Below are positions 9,133 to 15,863 of a stretch of 44,383 nucleotides of DNA, one piece after another (the first letter of the stretch is position 1; every line of letters starts with the position of its first letter). Source of the stretch: UBA1731 sp964567665 (GTDB lineage: Bacteria > Verrucomicrobiota > Kiritimatiellia > RFP12 > UBA1067); NCBI GenBank assembly GCA_964567665.1, contig CAZMNN010000022.1, positions 1-44,383 on the forward strand, written 5' to 3'. A program made the position numbers and the translations under genes. The notes under the pieces are model-generated. The model saw only the letters and a list, made by a program, of their open reading frames with translations, made no database searches and was not told the DNA's origin.

Positions 9133-9618
9133 ATGAATACGATAACGTTTCGTCAGGCATGGGATTACGGCGGGTCGCTGATGTGGGTGCTCGCCGGGCT
9201 TTCCGTGATAGCCGTCGCCGTGTGCCTCTACCTGATGTTCGCGCAGAGGCGCGGTGCGCTGCAGTACATGCTTGAGGACATAAGGCGGGCGAAGGATCCG
9301 GCCGCAGCGGGCGGAAGGATTGCGGACAGGATGTACTCCTCCGTGGAATGGCTTGCCGACATTGCGGCGATCGCCCCGCTTGTGGGGCTGCTCGGCACAG
9401 TGCTCGGAATGTTCTCCGCCTTCGGCGGAATAGCTTCCGACGTCGCCGCCAACGCAAAGCCGGTGGTTCTTGCGCAGGGCGTGTCCCAGGCGATCGTCAC
9501 GACCATCTTTGGCCTTGCTGTGGCGATTCCGTCCCTTGCGGCCTATGCGTATTTCCGCCGCCGTACGGCTCGGCGCGTTGCGCAGCTTGAGGAGATGGCA
9601 GATGAAGTTTGCAGGTAG
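9133..9618 (+). CDS. exbB: ExbB/TolQ/MotA-family proton channel protein
   Basis: A 161-residue inner-membrane protein with three hydrophobic segments near residues 15-36, 72-95 and 116-138. The signature APLVGLLGTVLGMFSAF is typical of the MotA/TolQ/ExbB family. With ExbD it forms a proton-driven motor that energises TonB-dependent outer-membrane transport or a Tol-like system. It is shorter than E. coli ExbB. GAAAGG precedes the ATG. The exbD gene overlaps its end by 17 bp. No tonB gene is seen in the window, so ExbB and TolQ cannot be separated with certainty. Confidence 0.88.
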   Translation: MNTITFRQAWDYGGSLMWVLAGLSVIAVAVCLYLMFAQRRGALQYMLEDIRRAKDPAAAGGRIADRMYSSVEWLADIAAIAPLVGLLGTVLGMFSAFGGIASDVAANAKPVVLAQGVSQAIVTTIFGLAVAIPSLAAYAYFRRRTARRVAQLEEMADEVCR

Positions 9619-10027
9619 GGAGCGGCGGGCGAAAGCCCCGTCGCTGTCGTTGACGTCGATGCTTGACGTCATATTTCTGTTGCTCTGCTTCTTCGTGACG
9701 GCAAGCGTCTTTTCGCAGTGGGAGAGCGAAATCTCGATTTCGCTGCCCGCCGCCTCTTCGGCAGAGACACCGGGCCGCCTCCCCGGAGAGGTGATACTGA
9801 ACGTCTCGAAGGACGGAGCCGTGACGGTCAACGCGAAGGTTCTGACGCTCGAAGACCTGGGATCGCGCCTTGCAAAGGTCGCTGAATTCTATCCGGGGCA
9901 ACCGGTGGTCATACGTGCCGACCGGGAGACGTCGTATGAATCCCTTGTCAAGGTAATAGACACCTGCCGCACGTCAGGGGTGTGGAACTTCTCTCTCGCG
10001 ACCGTCGAGGAGAAGGGCGACAGGTAG
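9602..10027 (+). CDS. exbD: ExbD/TolR-family protein
   Basis: A 140-residue protein with a short basic cytoplasmic N-terminus, one membrane helix (SMLDVIFLLLCFFVTASVF, about residues 19-37) and a periplasmic domain. Asp22 at the start of the helix matches the proton-carrying Asp of ExbD/TolR. It is the stator partner of the preceding ExbB-like protein. The ATG lies inside the exbB frame and has GAGGAG ahead of it, so the genes are translationally coupled. Confidence 0.88.
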   Translation: MKFAGRERRAKAPSLSLTSMLDVIFLLLCFFVTASVFSQWESEISISLPAASSAETPGRLPGEVILNVSKDGAVTVNAKVLTLEDLGSRLAKVAEFYPGQPVVIRADRETSYESLVKVIDTCRTSGVWNFSLATVEEKGDR

Positions 10028-10063
10028 CCGCACGGCGGCGGATGCGCGTCCGTCAGTCGAATA

Positions 10064-10072
10064 TGGTATAAT
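10064..10072 (+). promoter_or_regulatory. Extended -10 promoter of pheS-rpoN
   Basis: TGGTATAAT, a consensus -10 with TGn extension, lies 25 bp before the pheS ATG. There is no convincing -35. The same TGGTATAAT form recurs before the phage integrase and on the minus strand at 15518, so it appears to be the preferred promoter style of this host. Confidence 0.6.
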
Positions 10073-10096
10073 CCGTGTCCCAAGAGAGAGAAGACA

Positions 10097-11113
10097 ATGA
10101 CACTATCAGAGCTTGAAGAGGGAAAGAAGGCGTCGCTTGCGGAGATTGCGGCGGCAGAAGGAGCGGATGCCGTCGAGGCGTTGCGCGTGAAGTATGTGGG
10201 GCGCAACGGTTCGATCCCCGCCTTGATCAAGGCGATGAAGGATGTCCCCAAGGAGGATCGCCCCGCGTTCGGCAAGACCGTGCAGGAGTGGAGGAAGACC
10301 GTTGAGGAGGCCCTTGCCGCAAAGGGTGCGGGAGCGGCCAAGCCTGTTGCGTCCAACGCCGGAAACATTGACGTCACACGCCCTGGACTTTGGCATGAAC
10401 TCGGAACCGCGCATCCCATATCGAAGGTGATCGCCGAGTCCGCCCGCATCTTCTCAAGGCTCGGATTCACCGTTGCCGACGGCCCGGACATCGAAAATCC
10501 GTTCAACAACTTCACGGCTCTAAACACTCCGTCGCACCACCCGTCACAGGACAGGTCTGATACGTTCTGGCTTGCGGCGGATGCGCTTCTGCGTACGCAG
10601 ACGTCTCCCGTGCAGATCCGGACGATGATGTCCAACAAGCCGCCCGTCCGCGTAATCTGCCCCGGCAGGACATACCGCCGCGACACGACGGACGCCACAC
10701 ATTCCGCGAACTTCCACCAGATCGAGGGTCTGTACGTTGACGTTAAGCCGGTTTCGCTGGCTGACCTCAAGAGTGTGCTTTCGTATTTCGCAAAGGAGAT
10801 GATGGGAGACGGCGGCGTAAGGTTCCGTCCGCATTTCTTCCCGTTCACCGAGCCGAGCGTGGAGGTCGACTTCCGCTGCCATGTGTGCAAGGGCGCGGGA
10901 TGCAAGGTGTGCAAGCAGTCCGGATGGATCGAGATCGCCGGGGCCGGCATGGTCGATCCCCGCGTGTTCAGGCACGTCGGCTGGGATCCTGAGCAGGTTT
11001 CCGGATATGCCTTCGGATTCGGTGTCGAGCGCATCGCGATGATCAAGTACGGCATTCCGGACATCCGTTGGCTCTACGAGAACGACTTGCGCTTCCTGGC
11101 GCAGACGGCATAG
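10097..11113 (+). CDS. pheS: Phenylalanine-tRNA ligase alpha subunit
   Basis: A 338-residue class II aminoacyl-tRNA synthetase subunit that binds Phe and ATP in the (alpha-beta)2 enzyme. The N-terminal coiled coil covers about residues 1-100. The catalytic core shows GFTVADGPDIE, the motif 2 stretch YRRDTTDATHSANFHQIEG and the motif 3 stretch GFGVERIAMIKYGIPDIR. Length is normal. The cysteine cluster CHVCKGAGCKVCKQSGW is seen in many bacterial PheS proteins. pheT is not adjacent; instead rpoN follows after 15 bp, so the usual pheST operon is split in this organism. Confidence 0.95.
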   Translation: MTLSELEEGKKASLAEIAAAEGADAVEALRVKYVGRNGSIPALIKAMKDVPKEDRPAFGKTVQEWRKTVEEALAAKGAGAAKPVASNAGNIDVTRPGLWHELGTAHPISKVIAESARIFSRLGFTVADGPDIENPFNNFTALNTPSHHPSQDRSDTFWLAADALLRTQTSPVQIRTMMSNKPPVRVICPGRTYRRDTTDATHSANFHQIEGLYVDVKPVSLADLKSVLSYFAKEMMGDGGVRFRPHFFPFTEPSVEVDFRCHVCKGAGCKVCKQSGWIEIAGAGMVDPRVFRHVGWDPEQVSGYAFGFGVERIAMIKYGIPDIRWLYENDLRFLAQTA

Positions 11114-11128
11114 CGACGAGAGGGCGCT

Positions 11129-12529
11129 GTGCTCTCACTTAAACTCCACCAAGGGCCGGGGCTTTCCCAGCAGCTGGCGCCGGCGATGCGCCAGTCTGTG
11201 AAGGTTCTTGCCATGAACCTTCAGGAGCTGCGTCAGGAGATTGTGGCGCAGATCGGCCAGAATCCGATGATCGAGGAGGTCGAACACCCGCTGGAGGTGT
11301 CGATGGGCGTCGCAGAGGCGTCGGCGGAGGCAAAGGAGGAGGCTGTCTCGTCCGTGCAGCCGTATGACGAGGAGGCGCCGACCGTAAACAGGGACGAGGA
11401 TGCGGAAGAGCGTCGCCAGAGGTTTTTCGACAATCAGGTGGAGAAGGAGACGCTGCAGGGACACCTGGAGCGCCAGCTGCCGGTCTCCGACATCCCGGAA
11501 AGCGACCATGCGCTCGCCGAAATGCTAATCGGGCAGATTGACGGCAACGGATACTTTGCGGGATCGCTGTCGGACATCGAGATGGTGTCCGGGGCGGACG
11601 AACGCCATGTGCTTGACGTGCTGGCGTCAATCCGCAGACTCGACCCGCCCGGATGCGGAGCGCGGAACTTGAAGGAGTGTCTGCTTTCGCAGATGGACAG
11701 GTTCGAGGATTCGCCGTGGGAGGATGAGGTGCGGCTTCTCGTGGAGAACCATCTTGAGGATGTTGCCGACGGCAACGAAGCGAAGATATGCAAGGCTCTC
11801 GGATTGACGCATGAAGAGTACGGAAAGGTTCTTGCCGAACTCCGGACGCTTGAGGCCAAGCCGGGCCGTGCATACGAGTCGGCAGGAAACGAGAACCGCA
11901 TCGTAAAGCCGGAAGTCCATGCCGTGCGGGTCGGCGGCCGTTGGGTGGCCGAGGTGGATGCCCGTTCACTTCCGGACATACACATATCGAAATCGTACCT
12001 CAGGATGCTCAGGGATCCGTCCGTTCCAAAAGAGACGAAAGAGTACCTTCGCGAACGGCTTGCCGCAGCGCATCAGCTGATTGACGCCATCGAGCATCGC
12101 GAGGAGACGGTGCGCATGATTGCGCAGGAGATATTCGACAGGCAGCCGGGATTCTTCACGGACGGACTGAAGGGGCTGAAGCCGCTCACAATGCTTGAGG
12201 TGGCTGAAAAGGTGGGTGTACACCCCACAACCGTATCACGCACCGTCAACGACAAGTATGCGTCCACGCCAAGGGGGACGGTTGAACTGCGGCGATTCTT
12301 CAAGCAGGGGCTTGAGACAGCTGATGGCGAAACCGTGACGAAAGAGGCGGTGTATGACGATCTGCGAAAGCTGATAGAAGGCGAGGATCGGCACCATCCG
12401 CTTTCGGACGAAGCTCTTACGAAAAGGCTGCAGGCTCTTGGCTACACGGTGAAGCGGCGTACCGTCGCGAAGTACAGGGACGCCATCGGCATCCCCGGCA
12501 CGTCCGAACGCCGAGTGAAGCCGGAATGA
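11129..12529 (+). CDS. rpoN: RNA polymerase sigma-54 factor
   Basis: A 466-residue sigma factor for -24/-12 promoters that depend on bEBP activators. Region I is Gln/Leu-rich (LSQQLAPAMRQSVKVLAMNL). An acidic linker follows, then the core-binding domain (GCGARNLKECLLSQ), the HTH near KVGVHPTTVSRTVNDKY and the RpoN box VKRRTVAKYRD close to the C-terminus. The start is GTG at 11129 with GAGAGGG upstream. Region I begins right at this start, so nothing is missing. It shares a transcript with pheS. The prophage begins just after it. Confidence 0.95.
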   Translation: MLSLKLHQGPGLSQQLAPAMRQSVKVLAMNLQELRQEIVAQIGQNPMIEEVEHPLEVSMGVAEASAEAKEEAVSSVQPYDEEAPTVNRDEDAEERRQRFFDNQVEKETLQGHLERQLPVSDIPESDHALAEMLIGQIDGNGYFAGSLSDIEMVSGADERHVLDVLASIRRLDPPGCGARNLKECLLSQMDRFEDSPWEDEVRLLVENHLEDVADGNEAKICKALGLTHEEYGKVLAELRTLEAKPGRAYESAGNENRIVKPEVHAVRVGGRWVAEVDARSLPDIHISKSYLRMLRDPSVPKETKEYLRERLAAAHQLIDAIEHREETVRMIAQEIFDRQPGFFTDGLKGLKPLTMLEVAEKVGVHPTTVSRTVNDKYASTPRGTVELRRFFKQGLETADGETVTKEAVYDDLRKLIEGEDRHHPLSDEALTKRLQALGYTVKRRTVAKYRDAIGIPGTSERRVKPE

Positions 12530-12546
12530 CATTGCGTCCGTGCGCA

Positions 12547-12564
12547 GGTGCTATGGCAAGCACC
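12547..12564 (+). other. Hairpin after rpoN
   Basis: GGTGCT and AGCACC form a 6-bp stem around ATGGCA, 18 bp after the rpoN stop. No T-run follows, so it is at best a weak terminator or an mRNA 3'-end stabiliser. Confidence 0.3.
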
Positions 12565-12650
12565 GACATCCGGTTTATGGTATAGAACAAAAGTCGGTTA
12601 TATAAATTTGCAGGAAAAACAAGGAATAGCAAGACATTTCGCGCCGTCTG

Positions 12651-12659
12651 TGGTATAAT
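12651..12659 (+). promoter_or_regulatory. Integrase promoter
   Basis: TGGTATAAT (extended -10) with AAGACA 17 bp upstream at 12631-12636 as a partial -35. The predicted leader is about 80 nt and runs through two palindromes before the integrase ATG. Confidence 0.6.
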
Positions 12660-12662
12660 TGG

Positions 12663-12737
12663 TTGCAAATTTGCAAGATGTTGTTTGGTGTAATTTGGTA
12701 TAGTTTATACCAACATTGGCAACTAAAATGGCAACCA
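12663..12737. promoter_or_regulatory. Palindromes and direct repeats in the integrase leader (operator or attachment arm sites)
   Basis: TTGCAAATTTGCAA (12663-12676) is a perfect 14-bp palindrome just downstream of the -10. GGTATA and TATACC (12697-12711) form a second inverted repeat. TGGCAAC then occurs twice within 20 bp before the ribosome site. Such clusters next to an integrase gene are typical of repressor or integrase binding sites, and the phage attachment site is expected here. Confidence 0.45.
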
Positions 12738-12747
12738 GGAGGAGAAG

Positions 12748-13941
12748 ATGGCGAAGAAGTTTGTTGCGGTGTGCAAGGGCGTGTATCTTGTCGGGAAAAC
12801 GGCAAGCAGCAATGGGATTGTATACTTCAGAAAGATGGTCGACGGAAAAAGGACGATCAAGAGGGCGACGTTGCAGGGCGCGTTGGCGATTGATGCGAGG
12901 GGGCGGCCGACAAAGGCGTTGAAAGCCGAAGCGGCGAACTGGTCAGCGATGTTGCTTTCCGGGATGTCCGCGGAATCGCAAAAAGCATCGCGAACAATGA
13001 CGATAGGCGAATGGTTCAACCAGTACGAGCTGGCGGCACGATACGAGCGGATGCGTTCGGGCCGGCCGTCGGAATCGACGGTGAAAAATGTGATTAAGGG
13101 GGTAAGAAAAATAACAGAAGCGTTAGGTCTGCAGCAGGATGACAGGGTGGATGAATTGACGGCGGATAAAATCGACATGGGCATAATGTGTCTGATCAAA
13201 GCGGGGAAGAAAAGCATCACAGCGAGCACGTATGCGTCCAATCTGCAGATGATGGCGGCGAGATGGACGGTTAACTACTATCGACAGGCGGGATTTGAGC
13301 CGGTTAAGATTGACATGCCGCCAAAAAGAAGCATCAGACCGGAAAGATACGGCAGACCGAGCGAAGAGACGTTGGCGAAAATCAAGGCGTGGTACGAGGA
13401 GATTTGGGGGCGCGAAGACAAAAGATTGTGGCTGATGGCAACGATGATGCTACAGTTTGCTATGCGGAATGGCGACGTAAAAAGGGCATCGGAACAAATC
13501 TTTGAAAAGCGTGGTGACGGAAAGATAATAATGCGATACACGCCAAACAAAACCGAAAAATCGTCAGGCAGGAAAGTCGCATGGCCAGTTTCGGAGGCGT
13601 TGTGGAATAAGATACGGACGGCAATCAAAGAGGTGAAGCAAATGGTTGATGAGATGCCATCAAATGGGTGGTGGGGCGCGATAAAAAGTGAAAATAAACT
13701 GATACCTGGATTTGCGTCGGTGCAAGATCGTCTAAACGAGGAGATGCGCAAAATGATGCCAGGCAAAACGAAATCGAGCTACGAATTGCGCAAGATATGC
13801 ATAGATCACATCTATCAGAAGTACGGGGCGGAAAAAGCAAGCGCAATCAGCGGCGATGACATCAAGACACTATCATACTATTATGCAGACCCATCGCAGG
13901 CAGTCGAAATGGCAGGAGTTGACGTCAACGATTTGCTGTGA
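12748..13941 (+). CDS. int: Phage integrase, divergent tyrosine recombinase
   Basis: A 397-residue protein. An N-terminal arm-binding region (1-80) precedes a SAM-like core-binding domain (about 84-190) and a catalytic domain. The catalytic pattern is recognisable but divergent: Arg240 in QFAMRNGD stands for the first Arg. Tyr345-Glu-Leu-Arg348 replaces the usual HxxR, so the first His is Tyr. SGDD at 368-371 replaces LGH, and Tyr377-379 includes the nucleophile. It should integrate and excise this prophage. AGGAGGAG gives a strong ribosome site. Its position at the host boundary supports the role. Confidence 0.88.
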   Translation: MAKKFVAVCKGVYLVGKTASSNGIVYFRKMVDGKRTIKRATLQGALAIDARGRPTKALKAEAANWSAMLLSGMSAESQKASRTMTIGEWFNQYELAARYERMRSGRPSESTVKNVIKGVRKITEALGLQQDDRVDELTADKIDMGIMCLIKAGKKSITASTYASNLQMMAARWTVNYYRQAGFEPVKIDMPPKRSIRPERYGRPSEETLAKIKAWYEEIWGREDKRLWLMATMMLQFAMRNGDVKRASEQIFEKRGDGKIIMRYTPNKTEKSSGRKVAWPVSEALWNKIRTAIKEVKQMVDEMPSNGWWGAIKSENKLIPGFASVQDRLNEEMRKMMPGKTKSSYELRKICIDHIYQKYGAEKASAISGDDIKTLSYYYADPSQAVEMAGVDVNDLL

Positions 13942-13984
13942 CGCGATTAGTTGGTGTAGGCTAACAAAGGGTTGTGAAAGGCGG

Positions 13985-14013
13985 TTGAATACCGAGAGGC
14001 ATTGTGATACAAT
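13985..14013 (+). promoter_or_regulatory. Strong promoter of the structured leader RNA
   Basis: TTGAAT (13985-13990), exactly 17 bp, then TACAAT (14008-14013) with TGA before it as an extended -10. The predicted transcription start is near 14020, just before the run of GNRA-capped hairpins. Confidence 0.72.
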
Positions 14014-14018
14014 TAGCG

Positions 14019-14200
14019 GCCGTCGTGTCTGGAGGGTTCTGGGCGACCGAAGGGTCGTGTTTCTCGCTGGGCGCGTGAATTGAAACGAAGTGATAAGATG
14101 TCATCGAGCCGCGAGGCCTGATGTTGCCGAAAGGCATGTCCGCCGAAAGGCGCGTTTCGCCGCCGTTGGAGGTTGCACCCTCCTTCGGCGGTTTTTCTTT
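14019..14200 (+). ncRNA. Structured leader RNA or small RNA ending in an intrinsic terminator
   Basis: About 180 nt between a good promoter and a terminator, with no convincing coding frame. Hairpins can be drawn in series: CGACC-GAAG-GGTCG (14044-14057); a 9-bp stem with one mismatch, CATCGAGCC/GGCCTGATG, capped by GCGA (14102-14123); TGCC-GAAA-GGCA (14125-14136); and CGCC-GAAA-GGCG (14141-14152). Three of the four loops are GNRA tetraloops. The 5' end GCGGC (14016-14020) could pair with GCCGC inside the terminator arm. That would make it an attenuation leader for the zinc-ribbon gene starting 40 bp further on. It matches no RNA family I can name. It could equally be a stand-alone small RNA. 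Confidence 0.6.
14160..14200 (+). terminator. Intrinsic terminator of the leader RNA
   Basis: CCGCCG/CGGCGG outer stem and GGAGG/CCTCC inner stem, separated by TT mismatches, with a 6-nt loop. Five T residues follow directly. It lies between the leader promoter and the zinc-ribbon gene. Confidence 0.85.
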
Positions 14201-14239
14201 GCAAAGATGCGATACGACGCGCGGCGAAGGAGTACGTAA

Positions 14240-14803
14240 ATGGCAGGGCGTAAGACGACGCTCGTGCGCGTCTGTGTCAGGTGCGGCGCGGAGTTCCCGG
14301 CGAACAGGCAGTCGGCAGTGTGCGCGGAGTGTGCATATGCGTCGCGACACGCGCCGACGCTAATCAGGCGGAAGTGCGTCGATTGCGGCAAGGACATCAT
14401 CGGCGGCCCGACCGTCAAATACTGCGCGTCCTGCCGCGCCCTGCATCAACGTGCGGCGAACGCCAGATGCAGACGGGACGGCGCGGCGCGTAAGCTTGGC
14501 AGCGTTGACAAGTGCGCGGAATGCGGGCGCGAGTACGTCGTCAAGGCTGGGCGGCAGAGGTTTTGCGCGGACTGCGCGGCCGCCGTCACGGCCCGCAAGG
14601 CCGCCATACGCAAGGCCGAGCGTTATCACGCCGGGGAGATCGTCCGAGCGCAGCGCAAACCGAGGTACCGCTGCACGGAGTGCGGGCAGTTGATTCCGCC
14701 GGAGCGGTTGCCGAAGTACACGTGTTCGGATGCTTGCGAGTTGTCGCGGACACGCAAGTCACAACGCATGGCTGACGCGAAGCGGCGACCGCGCAAGCGT
14801 TGA
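14240..14803 (+). CDS. Protein of four tandem zinc-ribbon motifs
   Basis: A 187-residue, very basic protein with four CxxC...CxxC units: CVRCG/CAEC, CVDCG/CASC, CAECG/CADC and CTECG with a final CSDAC. The paired CxxC spacings are alike, so each unit should bind one zinc ion. The linkers and C-terminus are rich in Arg and Lys, which suggests DNA or RNA binding. I do not recognise a named family. AAGGAG stands 7 bp before the ATG. It is the only gene behind the structured leader and terminator and is transcribed toward a converging gene 35 bp away. A nucleic-acid-binding regulator is the most likely role. Confidence 0.75.
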   Translation: MAGRKTTLVRVCVRCGAEFPANRQSAVCAECAYASRHAPTLIRRKCVDCGKDIIGGPTVKYCASCRALHQRAANARCRRDGAARKLGSVDKCAECGREYVVKAGRQRFCADCAAAVTARKAAIRKAERYHAGEIVRAQRKPRYRCTECGQLIPPERLPKYTCSDACELSRTRKSQRMADAKRRPRKR

Positions 14804-14838
14804 CTGCGGATCACGATTCGCTGCGCGTAGACGAAGTG

Positions 14839-15510
14839 CTATTCCGATTTCTTTTCGCCACTATCTTCAGCATCTTCCAACGCCTCCGCCGCCGCAAGTT
14901 CGCGTTCCTCCTGCTCGATTTCGCTTTTAAGCAACGCAATCAGCTCCTCTGTCGTATACGATTTCTTTCCCTTGCCGATTTCTGACAAGGCATTTTCCCT
15001 TTCAGCCCATTTTCTCTTTTCCGATTCGGTCTTTGCGCCGCCGAACGGTTCGTCAACCGCAGTCGTTGTCGCCTCGTCCATCTCGTACTTTTCGTTTTCA
15101 TCTTTAACAAGCGCAAGTATCTCGTTGTGGACATTTTCGCGGACAAGCGTTTCTCGGTCGGATTTTGACGGCACATCGTCAGACGGCGCATCGTCAGTGT
15201 CGGTGCAAATCGGATAATCAATCATATCACGCACAGTTGGCTTAATCGTCACAGTGCCACGTGGGTAGTCAATAATTTGGAAATCGTCACCGTCGAAATA
15301 GTACAGGCGGCCGCGCTGTTGGTCAAAGACGGCACCAGCGGGAATGTACGAAGAGCGGGAACGCAAAAAATGATAACGCGATTGCCGACAGGTCAAAAAG
15401 CAATATACGAAAACGATCAGGACAGCGGAGACAAGTATTTGCAGGACTACTGGCGCGGAGCGAAAAGCGTTGCAAAAACAAGACAAAAAAGAAATGATTT
15501 GCTTCTTCAT
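14839..15510 (-). CDS. Membrane-anchored protein of unknown function, only minus-strand prophage gene (lysogenic cargo candidate)
   Basis: A 223-residue protein with one N-terminal membrane helix (about 18-41, APVVLQILVSAVLIVFVYCF), a central acidic region and a charged C-terminal tail. Residues 184-207 (SYTTEELIALLKSEIEQEER onward) closely match the N-terminal repeat of the giant protein at 42133, also at DNA level. The gene opposes all other prophage genes and has its own strong promoter placed so that the transcript starts at the ATG. That layout is typical of lysogenic conversion genes. Superinfection exclusion or another envelope role is plausible but unproven. No family is recognised. 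Confidence 0.72.
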   Translation of the reverse strand: MKKQIISFLSCFCNAFRSAPVVLQILVSAVLIVFVYCFLTCRQSRYHFLRSRSSYIPAGAVFDQQRGRLYYFDGDDFQIIDYPRGTVTIKPTVRDMIDYPICTDTDDAPSDDVPSKSDRETLVRENVHNEILALVKDENEKYEMDEATTTAVDEPFGGAKTESEKRKWAERENALSEIGKGKKSYTTEELIALLKSEIEQEERELAAAEALEDAEDSGEKKSE

Positions 15511-15517
15511 GTGTGCA

Positions 15518-15547
15518 ATTATACCAAAAAAGGAAAAATAGAAACAA
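15518..15547 (-). promoter_or_regulatory. Minus-strand promoter predicting a leaderless mRNA
   Basis: On the minus strand TTGTTT, 18 bp, then TGGTATAAT. Only 7 nt (TGCACAC) separate the -10 from the ATG at 15510, so transcription should begin at or within 1-2 nt of the start codon. No ribosome-binding site is possible. GTGTGC beside the ATG matches half of the nearby operator. Confidence 0.65.
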
Positions 15548-15550
15548 CCA

Positions 15551-15579
15551 TTGCAAGTGTGCGCACATTGTGATATGAT
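15551..15579 (+). promoter_or_regulatory. Promoter of the small regulator operon, with operator in the spacer
   Basis: TTGCAA (15551-15556), 17 bp, TATGAT (15574-15579) with TGA before it. The spacer contains operator copy 1 (15556-15569), so a bound repressor would block polymerase. It is divergent from the minus-strand promoter at 15518-15547, and only a few bases separate the two -35 regions. Confidence 0.7.
15556..15569. promoter_or_regulatory. Operator copy 1
   Basis: AGTGTGCGCACATT, differing at one position from the perfect palindrome of copy 3. It lies between the -35 and -10 of the promoter for the ribbon-helix-helix gene. Confidence 0.65.
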
Positions 15580-15611
15580 ACGCGCAATTGAAAAAGAAAT
15601 CAGGTCAGAAA

Positions 15612-15863
15612 ATGAGCAGAATTGGGAAACACAAAAAAGGGAAGGTTAGAATCGGAATCTACACGGATCCGTATCAAAAAGCAGTTGCAGTCATGTTGGC
15701 AGATTTAACGGAGATGACGATGACAGATATTGTATGGAAAGGCATCGAAACCTTGGCAAAAGCGCACGGTATAATTACGACTGACGGGAAGATCGCTAAA
15801 AAATACAAAAATCAATTTGAAGTAGCAATGGAAACAGTAAAGCAAAGTGAGGTAAACGGATGA
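15612..15863 (+). CDS. Small ribbon-helix-helix (Arc/CopG-like) DNA-binding protein
   Basis: An 83-residue basic protein. KVRIGIYTDPYQKAVAVMLA followed by TEMTMTDIVWKGIETLAKAH has the strand-helix-turn-helix spacing of RHH repressors. These bind palindromes as dimers of dimers. It is the first gene after the promoter that holds operator copy 1, so autoregulation is likely. The ATG at 15612 has a weak AGG upstream; an in-frame ATG at 15588 is closer to the promoter and less likely. Its stop overlaps the next start by 4 bp. It is a candidate for the phage repressor or an early regulator. Confidence 0.68.
   Translation: MSRIGKHKKGKVRIGIYTDPYQKAVAVMLADLTEMTMTDIVWKGIETLAKAHGIITTDGKIAKKYKNQFEVAMETVKQSEVNG

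Noticed and set aside
14114..14152. Hammerhead ribozyme suggested by CTGATG and GAAA in the leader RNA
   Set aside because: The core requires CUGANGA followed after stem II by GAAA in an unpaired position. Here the base after CTGATG is T, and both GAAA sequences are hairpin loops.
14020..14200. tRNA gene next to the integrase
   Set aside because: No cloverleaf, anticodon arm or T-loop sequence can be placed. The hairpins have GNRA loops.
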